Source: Streptococcus oralis (GTDB lineage: Bacteria; Bacillota; Bacilli; Lactobacillales; Streptococcaceae). From it: 64,000 nt of DNA. Numbering within the stretch: position 1 is the stretch's first letter; the number at the start of each line of letters is the position of its first letter. The stretch is taken from assembly GCF_004127215.1 (NCBI RefSeq), contig NZ_QEWJ01000012.1, forward strand, positions 1 to 64,000, in the 5' to 3' direction. The position numbers and the translations under genes were made by a program. Positions 47,578-56,309 of the stretch are shown piece after piece. Below the pieces are notes generated by a model. The model was given only the letters and a program-made list of their open reading frames with translations. It ran no database searches and was not told where the DNA came from.

Positions 47578-50500
47578 ATGAAAAGCAGTCAGAATCGAAT
47601 ATTAGATGCTTGGATTGCAGTAGAACAATTATCAGAAGGGAACATTGAAAAAAGTAATTCCAAGTTTAATATTTTTCAAGGGAATGATTATCACTTAATA
47701 TTAAAAGAGTTTTTAAATCGTCAAAAATTAAAATCCAGTTCAGGGATTGCTATTTATTGTGGAATTTTCCCTTTTCAAAAAATTATCAAAGAATTAAGGG
47801 GCAAGTACAATTTAAAAGCAACAGACGAAGAATTAGGAATATCTTCTTATAAATTTACTTTTGCTCTTTACTTTGATAAAGATTTGAATTTCTTAGCGAA
47901 TAAATTGTTTTTTACCATGAGTGGGCAAATTTATAAAAATGGGGAATTGCCTAAAGATTTCTTAATGGCAGAAAATGAGCTTCGAGAACAGTTAGGGCAG
48001 TCATTTCTTGATGGAGAGTTCAACGAAGTTTTGAGTAACCTTCTCAATAAGTATGAGATTTCACCAAGTGATTGCAGATATTATTTTGTTAAGAATTTTG
48101 ATGACGAGATAAATTTACATTCATTTTTTATAAATGATTTAAAATATGCAAAATCAATTAATAATGAAAATCTTAATCGTTATTTGTCAGGATTTGATTC
48201 TGTAAGGGTCAATTTGGACAGTAATAAAGAATCATCCCATTTTAATCCCAATGATTTAGAAACTATACTTGAACCGAAAAATTATCCATTAGGAAGATTT
48301 CCTAGTAACCCTAAATATGCTCTTTCCATGATGCAACAAGTAGCTGTAAATCTAGCTTCAAATGAGGATGAGGATATAAGGAGTGTCAATGGTCCTCCAG
48401 GAACTGGTAAAACGACACTTTTAAAAGATGTTTTTGCAGATTTGGTAACGGAACAGGCGAGGATTATTAGTGAATTATCGACTCCTAAACTTAAAGGAAA
48501 TCTAGTTTATCATGACAACCCTTATCTTATTGCAAAATTACCAAAAGAAATTGCAGATAAAGGAATCGTTGTTGCAAGTTCTAATAATGGTGCTGTTAAA
48601 AATATTGTTACTGAATTACCCCAAAGAAAAGAAATATATCAGAAATCAAATTGGTTAGATGAATTAGAGAAAATTGATTATTTCGCTGAAATCAGTAATA
48701 ATTTATTGTTAGAAGATGAAGATGTTTCTAACGACAAAAAATATTGGGGATTATTTTCGATAGAAGGTGGAAAAAAACAGAATAGAGACCGTCTGCAAAA
48801 TGTTTTAAAAGCAATACAACAAGAGTTGAATTCAGATAAATTTCAATCGAACCCTTCAGTATATGAAGAATTTAAAATTCAATATCAGAAGCTACTTGAT
48901 AAAAGAGAAAAGATGCAAGAGATAGCAGATAAGATTCGATTGCACGTGAAATTGAAAAATGCTTACCAGCGGTTTGAGTTAGAGTTTCAGCAGGAGGATG
49001 CCCAAAGATGTTCAGAACTATCTAAAATACGGGAAAAACATACTCAATTAGAAAATAGTAAAAAGGAAATAGAATCTGAGTTGTTTGAGCATGAGCGTCT
49101 TATTTCTATGTTATATGTTAACAGACAGATAGCAGCACAAGATGTTGAGTTGATAGAATTACAAGCTCCACGTTTCTTATGGTTAAAAAGACTTTTCACA
49201 CCATCGAAATTAGATACTTATTTTATGAGATTGAATCAAGCGAATGAAACTCTAAAAGCAGAACTGAAGAAGGTACGTGATGAAAGTCAATATTGCCATG
49301 ATTTGCAAAAAGAGATTAAAAAGTATGAACTTGAATTAAATCAGCTGAGTCAAAGGCAACAGAAGTATAATGAATGGAAGTCTAAAGCAGAGGATAAATT
49401 AATTCGTCATCAGGAAAAACTTTTGAAAATACAATCTGAACTTGCTACATGCCCAGTTAAAAAGTTGAATTTTTCTGTTAGATATGAGGAACTGCAAGTA
49501 TCAAATTTTTGGTTTGATGATGACTATCGAGAAGAGCAGAGCCGTTTGTTTATCAAAGCACTGGCAGTTAGGAAGCAATTTATATATGACAATAAAAAGC
49601 ATTTTGAAAAAGCGTTATGGATTTGGGAGAAGCCCCAAAGCTATTCAATGAGAGATAATGCTAGTGATTTATATAAAGCTGCGTGGGATTGGGTTAATTT
49701 CAGTGTTCCAGTTATTAGTACAACTTTTGCAAGTTTCAATTCCATGTTTTGGTGTTTGCCTGAAAATAGTATTGGTAATGTATTTATTGATGAAGCTGGT
49801 CAGGCATTACCCCAAGCAAGTGTAGGAGCTATTTTTAGAAGTAAACGTATTATGGCTGTGGGAGATCCTTCTCAAATACAACCAGTACAGACAATAGATA
49901 AAAATATTTTAGGATTTTTAGCACAACACCACAAGATAGTCTCTAAATATCTTGTATCATCAACGCAAGAATTGATGGATTCTGCTAGTAGATATGGCTT
50001 TAAAAAACAAGATGGGACATGGATAGGACTTCCTCTCTGGGTTCATCGTCGTTCTAGTGATCCGATGTTCAGTATTTCCAATAAAATTTCTTACGACAAC
50101 TTAATGGTTCAAGGAAAGGAAAAAGCTCGAGGTTTGGGGAAATGGTTTGATGTTAGTGGGGGTGCTAAGGATAAATATGTTCCTGAGCAAGCTGATTATT
50201 TGAAAGAAGAGTTGCAGAAACGACATGAGGAATTTGATGATATTTATGTCATTACTCCTTTTAAAAATGTATCGGTACAACTAGCAAAAGAATTGGATAA
50301 AATCGGTTTCACAAAACGAGAAAATGGAAAACCTGTAAATGTAGGGACGGTACATACTTTCCAAGGAAAAGAAAATAAGATTGTGTATTTTGTACTTGGA
50401 GCAGATAATATGAGTGAGGGAGCTGCACGTTGGGCTGTCTCTGAACCCAATATCTTAAATGTTGCAGCGACTAGAGCTAAAGAAGAATTTTATATTATTG

Positions 50501-50583
50501 GAAATAAATCCCTTTACAGAGCCATACAGAGCCCTATTATAAGAGATACTATTAATATTTTAGATGCTTATCAAAGTAGCTAA
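47578..50583 (+). CDS. Large UPF1-like SF1 helicase, putative defence or accessory protein
   Basis: 1001 residues. The N-terminal 250 residues are not recognised. The SF1 (DNA2/UPF1-like) core has Walker A GPPGTGKTT (272-280), a long coiled-coil insert (about 410-640), Walker B FIDEAGQA (Asp738, Glu739), motif III GDPSQ (762-766), VHTFQG (925-930) and motif VI VAATRA (962-967). It is visibly richer in A and T than its neighbours, with rare codons such as ATA and AGA. It lies between the GNAT gene and valS, with AGAGGAG before its ATG but no evident promoter. Transfer and an anti-phage role are inferred. Confidence 0.8.
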   Translation: MKSSQNRILDAWIAVEQLSEGNIEKSNSKFNIFQGNDYHLILKEFLNRQKLKSSSGIAIYCGIFPFQKIIKELRGKYNLKATDEELGISSYKFTFALYFDKDLNFLANKLFFTMSGQIYKNGELPKDFLMAENELREQLGQSFLDGEFNEVLSNLLNKYEISPSDCRYYFVKNFDDEINLHSFFINDLKYAKSINNENLNRYLSGFDSVRVNLDSNKESSHFNPNDLETILEPKNYPLGRFPSNPKYALSMMQQVAVNLASNEDEDIRSVNGPPGTGKTTLLKDVFADLVTEQARIISELSTPKLKGNLVYHDNPYLIAKLPKEIADKGIVVASSNNGAVKNIVTELPQRKEIYQKSNWLDELEKIDYFAEISNNLLLEDEDVSNDKKYWGLFSIEGGKKQNRDRLQNVLKAIQQELNSDKFQSNPSVYEEFKIQYQKLLDKREKMQEIADKIRLHVKLKNAYQRFELEFQQEDAQRCSELSKIREKHTQLENSKKEIESELFEHERLISMLYVNRQIAAQDVELIELQAPRFLWLKRLFTPSKLDTYFMRLNQANETLKAELKKVRDESQYCHDLQKEIKKYELELNQLSQRQQKYNEWKSKAEDKLIRHQEKLLKIQSELATCPVKKLNFSVRYEELQVSNFWFDDDYREEQSRLFIKALAVRKQFIYDNKKHFEKALWIWEKPQSYSMRDNASDLYKAAWDWVNFSVPVISTTFASFNSMFWCLPENSIGNVFIDEAGQALPQASVGAIFRSKRIMAVGDPSQIQPVQTIDKNILGFLAQHHKIVSKYLVSSTQELMDSASRYGFKKQDGTWIGLPLWVHRRSSDPMFSISNKISYDNLMVQGKEKARGLGKWFDVSGGAKDKYVPEQADYLKEELQKRHEEFDDIYVITPFKNVSVQLAKELDKIGFTKRENGKPVNVGTVHTFQGKENKIVYFVLGADNMSEGAARWAVSEPNILNVAATRAKEEFYIIGNKSLYRAIQSPIIRDTINILDAYQSS

Positions 50584-50608
50584 GTAATAAATCAGAAAGG
50601 ACACCCAC

Positions 50609-53260
50609 ATGTCTAAAGAACTTTCACCTAAATACAATCCAGTCGAGGTTGAGGCTGGTCGCTACCAAAAATGGCTTGATGCGGATGTTTTCAAGCCTTC
50701 AGGAGATCAAAAGGCTAAGCCTTATTCAATCGTGATTCCACCACCAAACGTAACTGGTAAACTCCACCTTGGTCACGCTTGGGATACGACTTTGCAGGAT
50801 ATCATCATCCGTCAAAAACGCATGCAAGGCTTTGATACGCTTTGGCTTCCAGGGATGGACCACGCCGGTATTGCGACTCAGGCTAAGGTTGAAGAACGTT
50901 TGCGTGGTGAAGGCATTAGCCGTTACGACCTGGGTCGTGAGTCTTTCTTGACGAAAGTCTGGGAATGGAAAGACGAATATGCCGCTACTATCAAGGAACA
51001 ATGGGGCAAGATGGGTCTCTCTGTAGACTACTCACGTGAGCGTTTCACCCTTGATGAAGGTTTATCAAAAGCGGTTCGCAAGGTCTTTGTCGAGCTTTAT
51101 AAAAAAGGCTGGATCTATCGTGGTGAGTTTATCATCAACTGGGACCCAGCTGCTCGCACAGCTCTTTCTGATATCGAGGTTATCCACAAGGATGTCGAAG
51201 GCGCCTTCTACCACATGAACTACATGCTGGAGGATGGTTCACGCGCCCTTGAAGTGGCGACAACTCGTCCTGAGACTATGTTTGGGGACGTTGCCGTTGC
51301 CGTCAATCCAGCAGACCCACGCTACAAGGACTTGATCGGTCAAAACGTCATCCTTCCAATCGCTAATAAACTCATCCCAATCGTTGGGGACGAACATGCA
51401 GACCCTGAGTTTGGAACTGGTGTTGTTAAAATCACACCTGCCCACGATCCAAACGACTTCTTGGTTGGTCAACGCCACAACTTGCCACAAGTTAACGTTA
51501 TGAACGACGACGGAACTATGAACGAGCTTGCCTTCGAATTTGCCGGCATGGATCGTTTTGAAGCACGTAAGGCAGTCGTTGCTAAGCTAGAAGAAATCGG
51601 TGCTCTGGTTAAAATCGAAAAACGTGTCCACAGTGTTGGTCACTCAGAGCGTACAGGTGTCGTGGTTGAACCGCGCTTGTCTACGCAGTGGTTTGTCAAG
51701 ATGGACCAATTGGCTAAGAATGCCATTGCCAACCAAGATACAGAGGACAAGGTAGAATTTTACCCGCCACGCTTTAACGATACCTTCCTCCAATGGATGG
51801 AAAATGTCCACGACTGGGTAATCTCCCGTCAGCTCTGGTGGGGTCACCAAATCCCTGCTTGGTACAATGCTGAGGGTGAAATCTATGTGGGCGAAGAGGC
51901 TCCAGAAGGTGACGGATGGACTCAAGACGAAGACGTCTTGGACACTTGGTTTAGTTCTGCCCTTTGGCCATTCTCAACCATGGGCTGGCCTGATGTCGAC
52001 TCAGCAGACTTCAAGCGTTATTATCCAACATCAACCTTGGTGACTGGTTATGATATTATCCCATTCTGGGTATCTCGGATGATTTTCCAAGGTTTGGAAT
52101 TTACTGGCAAGTCGCCATTCAAAAATGCCTTGATTCACGGTCTCATTCGTGACGAGCAAGGACGTAAGATGTCCAAGTCTCTTGGTAACGGGATTGATCC
52201 AATGGATGTTATTGATAAGTACGGAACAGATAGCCTGCGTTGGTTCCTTTCAAACGGCTCTGCACCAGGACAAGACGTGCGCTTCTCTTACGAGAAAATG
52301 GATGCTTCATGGAATTTCATTAACAAGATCTGGAACATCTCTCGCTACATCCTTATGAACAATGAAGGTTTGACCCTTGAGCAAGCAACTGCCAATGTGG
52401 AGAAAGTTGCCAACAAGGAAGCTGGAAATGTCACTGACCGCTGGATTCTTCACAACCTCAATGAAACCATCGGAAAAGTCACTGAAAACTTTGACAAGTT
52501 TGAGTTTGGTGTAGCTGGTCATATCCTCTACAACTTCATCTGGGATGAGTTTGCGGACTGGTATATTGAGTTGACCAAGGAAGTCCTTTATAGCGACAAC
52601 GAAAAAGAGAAAGTCATCACACGTTCTGTTCTCCTTTATACTTTGGACAAGATCCTTCGTCTCCTTCACCCAATCATGCCATTCGTGACAGAGGAAATCT
52701 TTGGACAAATCTCAGAAGGCTCTATCGTCACAGCGGAATACCCAACTGTCAACCCAGCCTTCGAAGACCTTGTAGCTCACACTGGTGTAGAAAGCCTCAA
52801 AGACTTGATCCGTGCTGTTCGTAATGCGCGTGCGGAAGTAAACGTTGCTCCAAGCAAGCCTATCACCATTCTTGTTAAGACAAGCGATAGCGACTTGGAA
52901 TCCTTCTTTAACAGCAATGTCAACTACATCAAACGATTCACAAATCCAGAACACTTGGAAATCGCATCAACTATCCCTGCACCAGAACTGGCTATGTCAA
53001 GCGTCATCACAGGAGCAGAAATCTACCTGCCACTGGCAGACCTCCTCAATGTCGAAGAAGAACTAGCTCGTCTCGACAAGGAACTGGCTAAATGGCAAAA
53101 AGAACTGGATATGGTCGGTAAGAAACTCTCTAACGAACGCTTCGTAGCCAATGCCAAACCAGAAGTCGTCCAAAAAGAACGCGACAAACAAGCCGACTAC
53201 CAAGCCAAATACGACGCGACCGTAGCGCGTATTGATGAGATGAAGAAGTTGGTGAAATAA
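50609..53260 (+). CDS. valS: Valyl-tRNA synthetase
   Basis: Charges tRNA-Val; a class I synthetase with editing domain. 883 residues, full length. HIGH-type motif HLGHA (in GKLHLGHAW, near residue 53) and KMSKS (in [11 protein letters not shown], near 523) are present, with the editing block [15 protein letters not shown] and a C-terminal coiled coil. AAGGACACCCAC precedes the ATG. It is the final gene of the T-box unit, with a helicase gene inserted before it and a restriction-like island after it. Confidence 0.97.
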   Translation: MSKELSPKYNPVEVEAGRYQKWLDADVFKPSGDQKAKPYSIVIPPPNVTGKLHLGHAWDTTLQDIIIRQKRMQGFDTLWLPGMDHAGIATQAKVEERLRGEGISRYDLGRESFLTKVWEWKDEYAATIKEQWGKMGLSVDYSRERFTLDEGLSKAVRKVFVELYKKGWIYRGEFIINWDPAARTALSDIEVIHKDVEGAFYHMNYMLEDGSRALEVATTRPETMFGDVAVAVNPADPRYKDLIGQNVILPIANKLIPIVGDEHADPEFGTGVVKITPAHDPNDFLVGQRHNLPQVNVMNDDGTMNELAFEFAGMDRFEARKAVVAKLEEIGALVKIEKRVHSVGHSERTGVVVEPRLSTQWFVKMDQLAKNAIANQDTEDKVEFYPPRFNDTFLQWMENVHDWVISRQLWWGHQIPAWYNAEGEIYVGEEAPEGDGWTQDEDVLDTWFSSALWPFSTMGWPDVDSADFKRYYPTSTLVTGYDIIPFWVSRMIFQGLEFTGKSPFKNALIHGLIRDEQGRKMSKSLGNGIDPMDVIDKYGTDSLRWFLSNGSAPGQDVRFSYEKMDASWNFINKIWNISRYILMNNEGLTLEQATANVEKVANKEAGNVTDRWILHNLNETIGKVTENFDKFEFGVAGHILYNFIWDEFADWYIELTKEVLYSDNEKEKVITRSVLLYTLDKILRLLHPIMPFVTEEIFGQISEGSIVTAEYPTVNPAFEDLVAHTGVESLKDLIRAVRNARAEVNVAPSKPITILVKTSDSDLESFFNSNVNYIKRFTNPEHLEIASTIPAPELAMSSVITGAEIYLPLADLLNVEEELARLDKELAKWQKELDMVGKKLSNERFVANAKPEVVQKERDKQADYQAKYDATVARIDEMKKLVK

Positions 53261-53266
53261 ACACAG

Positions 53267-53293
53267 AAACACGGTGGAATGCCGTGTTTTTTT
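53267..53293 (+). terminator. Terminator after valS
   Basis: AAACACGG/CCGTGTTT (53267-53274 with 53282-53289) and a T-run that runs into the next promoter. Confidence 0.85.
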
Positions 53294-53301
53294 GGTATAA
53301 T
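53293..53301 (+). promoter_or_regulatory. Extended -10 promoter of the methyltransferase island
   Basis: TGGTATAAT begins on the last T of the valS terminator, 26 bp before the methyltransferase start, so the island has its own promoter. Confidence 0.65.
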
Positions 53302-53326
53302 GAATACAAACAATAAATAACGTAAG

Positions 53327-55015
53327 ATGATAACAGGTAAAATTGTGAAAAGTAATAAGAAAATAAAGAGATTAACTGTGATTGACTTTTTCTGCGGAGC
53401 AGGTGGTTTTTCGGAAGGATTTCGTAGAGCAGGCTATGATGTCATTATGGGTATTGATGTTTGGCAACCAGCAATCACGACTCATAATTTTAACCATGGG
53501 TTAAACGATAAAGTTAAGAGCGTACTTGATTTTGAAGATATTGATGAAATCAATAAGTTGCCAGACTCGGATATTATCATTGGTAGTCCCCCATGTCAAT
53601 TATTTTCTCTATCTAATCAAGGCGGGAATGCTAACAAAGATTTTGGTATCCATATGATTAATACTTTTTTTAAGGTAATTGCTGTAAAGAAATTTCAAAA
53701 GAATTCTAAACTAAAAGCATGGTTAATGGAAAATGTTCCAAATTCTCAAAACTATGTTCAAGAGGAGTATACTTTTGAAGAATTGGATTTAGTTGATTGG
53801 GCTATTTCACAAGGACTTAATCCAAAATCTGTTGCTATAAAATCCAAATATAATGGTGGAGTTTTACAAGCAGATGATTATGGTACTGCACAGACAAGGC
53901 GAAGGTTCGTCAGTGGGGAAATAACTAAGACTGGCGAATTTCCGTTTCCTGATAGGGTTCTTAAGAAGAAAGTTACTTTAAATAAATTATTTAGAAATTT
54001 TCCAAATCCTTTAAATCAGGCACCTGTGAAATTTGTAACAGATCCGAATTATCCAAATGAGTCTGTTAAGTTTGAGAATTTTAAAGATCATTTTTATGAC
54101 ACAGGTGTCTATCAAGTACAGTGGCAAAAAGCTAGGGATTTGAAACAAAGACATCCTTATATGGGTAAAATGTCATTTCCAGAAAATATGGATAAGCCAA
54201 GCCGGACAATTATGGCCACACAGTCAGCTAGTACTAGGGAGGCTATCCTATATAAATCGGATTGTAATAGAAAAGGTGATGGCGAGTATCGATTGCCAAC
54301 TATCAGAGAAGCAGCTTGTATTATGGGATATCCTCTAGATTATCAATTCTTCGGTGATGAGTCTACAAAGTGGAGACAAATCGGAAATGCTGTTTGCGTT
54401 CAATTATCTTTTGCTTTAGCTGTGAAAATTTTAGAACTAATAAATTCACCACTATTACCTGCTAAGATTATAGATAAAGATTTAAGTCAATTTAAATATT
54501 TGGATAATAAAAGAATTAAAGATTTCAATAATCCTCCTACGCGAAGTGAAAAAGCATTGTTTAGACAATTTCCTATTAAATCAGGAAATATGACTGTTGA
54601 TCTAACTAATAAAGTTAATGGAGAAAGTGGAAATTGGGGTGTTGTTGCACATGCGGGTACAGGGAAAGGCTTCAAAAGTATAATTATCTCTCGTTCTAAT
54701 CAAATGGAAGCTAAAAAAATTCTTCGTAAATTAAAACCTGATTTAATTGAGGAATTGAAAAATAACGAAATTCTTAGGAAATACTCGATAAAACAATTAA
54801 ATTTAGAAAATAAAAAGTATGGTTTCTTTTCGGATGATGTTTCACATCCATATTATATCATCAATTATATTGGCAAATTAATATACAACCATATAGATAA
54901 TAACGACATTGATGTTGATGTTTCTGGAACAGAATTCACTCGACTTAAGGATAAGATTCCATTGAGCCAGTTGATGTCTATTTACCTAGTCCCGATAATA
55001 ATTTACGGAAAATAA
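53327..55015 (+). CDS. C5-cytosine DNA methyltransferase with C-terminal extension
   Basis: Methylates cytosine at C5 in DNA. In the first 365 residues the ordered motifs are clear: SAM-binding DFFCGAGGFSEGF (20-32), catalytic PCQ (Cys90 in GSPPCQLFS), ENVP (135-138), QTRRRF (189-194) and GNAV (353-356). About 195 further residues (RSEKALFRQFPIKSG onward) are not part of the usual enzyme and are not recognised. The DNA is AT-rich compared with valS. It has its own promoter and is followed 17 nt later by a ParB-like gene. It probably marks self DNA for the nuclease/helicase encoded two genes downstream; target unknown. Confidence 0.9.
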   Translation: MITGKIVKSNKKIKRLTVIDFFCGAGGFSEGFRRAGYDVIMGIDVWQPAITTHNFNHGLNDKVKSVLDFEDIDEINKLPDSDIIIGSPPCQLFSLSNQGGNANKDFGIHMINTFFKVIAVKKFQKNSKLKAWLMENVPNSQNYVQEEYTFEELDLVDWAISQGLNPKSVAIKSKYNGGVLQADDYGTAQTRRRFVSGEITKTGEFPFPDRVLKKKVTLNKLFRNFPNPLNQAPVKFVTDPNYPNESVKFENFKDHFYDTGVYQVQWQKARDLKQRHPYMGKMSFPENMDKPSRTIMATQSASTREAILYKSDCNRKGDGEYRLPTIREAACIMGYPLDYQFFGDESTKWRQIGNAVCVQLSFALAVKILELINSPLLPAKIIDKDLSQFKYLDNKRIKDFNNPPTRSEKALFRQFPIKSGNMTVDLTNKVNGESGNWGVVAHAGTGKGFKSIIISRSNQMEAKKILRKLKPDLIEELKNNEILRKYSIKQLNLENKKYGFFSDDVSHPYYIINYIGKLIYNHIDNNDIDVDVSGTEFTRLKDKIPLSQLMSIYLVPIIIYGK

Positions 55016-55032
55016 ATGAATGGAGAATGAAA

Positions 55033-56295
55033 ATGAATTATGATTTAAATGAATTGATAAAAAATGGAGATATTGAAAAAACAACTTTAACAAAACGATT
55101 GACTATTGGGGGAGAAACAAAAGACTATCCAGTATATAAATTTCCGTTAGAATGTTTATATTATAATGATCAAAATGGTCGTATTAATACAGTTTACCAT
55201 CAGTACATATCAAATCATGGTAAATTAACACCAAAAATTGGAGATTCGAAATATAATGAAATATTTGAAAAATTTATTTTTGAGTCTAAAAAGCAAGCTT
55301 TGAAAGATACAAAAAAATCTATAGAAGAGAGAGGACAGCAAGAACCGGGGGTTATTCTTGCTGACGGAAGAGTGATTGATGGGAATAGAAGATTTACAGC
55401 TCTTCGTAAAATTCAAAAAGGAAGCAACATTAGACGGTATTTTGAAGCAGCAATACTTTCTTTTGATATTCATAATAAAATTGATGAGAAGAAAATAAAA
55501 GAATTAGAATTAGATTTACAGCTTGCAAGAGAAGAGAGAGTGAGCTATGATCCAATTGATCGAATTTTTGATGTATATAATACTATTGAAGTTCAGAAAT
55601 TAATGACTCCCGAAGAATATAAGCAAGCTAGTGGTGCTGGAAATACGAGAGGGATTAATCGAGATTTAAGACTTGCTAAGTTAATCAAAGATTTTCTTAA
55701 GATTGTTTCACCAGGCGGAAAACCGGAAGATAAATTTTATATAGCAAGAGAATTGAATTTGGATGGCCCTATAGAATCAATTGAACCGCAATTATCCAAA
55801 TTGGAACGAAAGAAAGACAAAAAACAAAAAGCAATTAAAATGAATGTCCTTACAATTTTAGCTGTACAAATTGCTAAGTCAGAAATTGGAGATAGAGACA
55901 TTACAAGAAAAATTCGAGATGTTAAAGATAATATTTTAAATAATCCTGAAATAAAAAAATATTTTACTGAAGCTACTGATGAACATGTGGACAGAATTAT
56001 TGAGTTCTTTGAAACTAATCCAATAAAACAAGCAAGCGATTTAAAAGATAATTTCAATAAAAATCCTGAAATTGCAGAAGTGGCGAGTAGCTTATTACAA
56101 ACAACGAATAGACTATCAAATAAAGGAGAGGCTGCAGCAGACCGTAGACAATCTTTAGTAAAGCTACAGGAAATTTTTGATATTTTAGAAGCTATGACCC
56201 ATGATGATTTAAAAGCACTTCATGAGAATGAATATTTTGAAGCTAAAAAAATTCTTCAAGAAATTCGAGATTTAACGTATAAGCTATCTAGATAG
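55033..56295 (+). CDS. ParB/Srx-fold-like protein of the methyltransferase island
   Basis: 420 residues. A ParB/sulfiredoxin-like segment is recognised at about 95-140: GVILADGRVIDGNRRFTALRKI, whose DGNRR resembles the DGxxR/GERRY phosphate-binding box of ParB CTPases and DndB/DGQHR proteins. The remainder is helical and highly charged without clear motifs. The ATG at 55033 has GGAGA at workable spacing; the ATG at 55027 is too close. It sits between the methyltransferase and the PLD-helicase with gaps of about 15 nt, so the three form an operon. A DNA-binding or specificity role is inferred. Confidence 0.7.
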   Translation: MNYDLNELIKNGDIEKTTLTKRLTIGGETKDYPVYKFPLECLYYNDQNGRINTVYHQYISNHGKLTPKIGDSKYNEIFEKFIFESKKQALKDTKKSIEERGQQEPGVILADGRVIDGNRRFTALRKIQKGSNIRRYFEAAILSFDIHNKIDEKKIKELELDLQLAREERVSYDPIDRIFDVYNTIEVQKLMTPEEYKQASGAGNTRGINRDLRLAKLIKDFLKIVSPGGKPEDKFYIARELNLDGPIESIEPQLSKLERKKDKKQKAIKMNVLTILAVQIAKSEIGDRDITRKIRDVKDNILNNPEIKKYFTEATDEHVDRIIEFFETNPIKQASDLKDNFNKNPEIAEVASSLLQTTNRLSNKGEAAADRRQSLVKLQEIFDILEAMTHDDLKALHENEYFEAKKILQEIRDLTYKLSR

Positions 56296-56309
56296 ATTTA
56301 GGGGGGATT

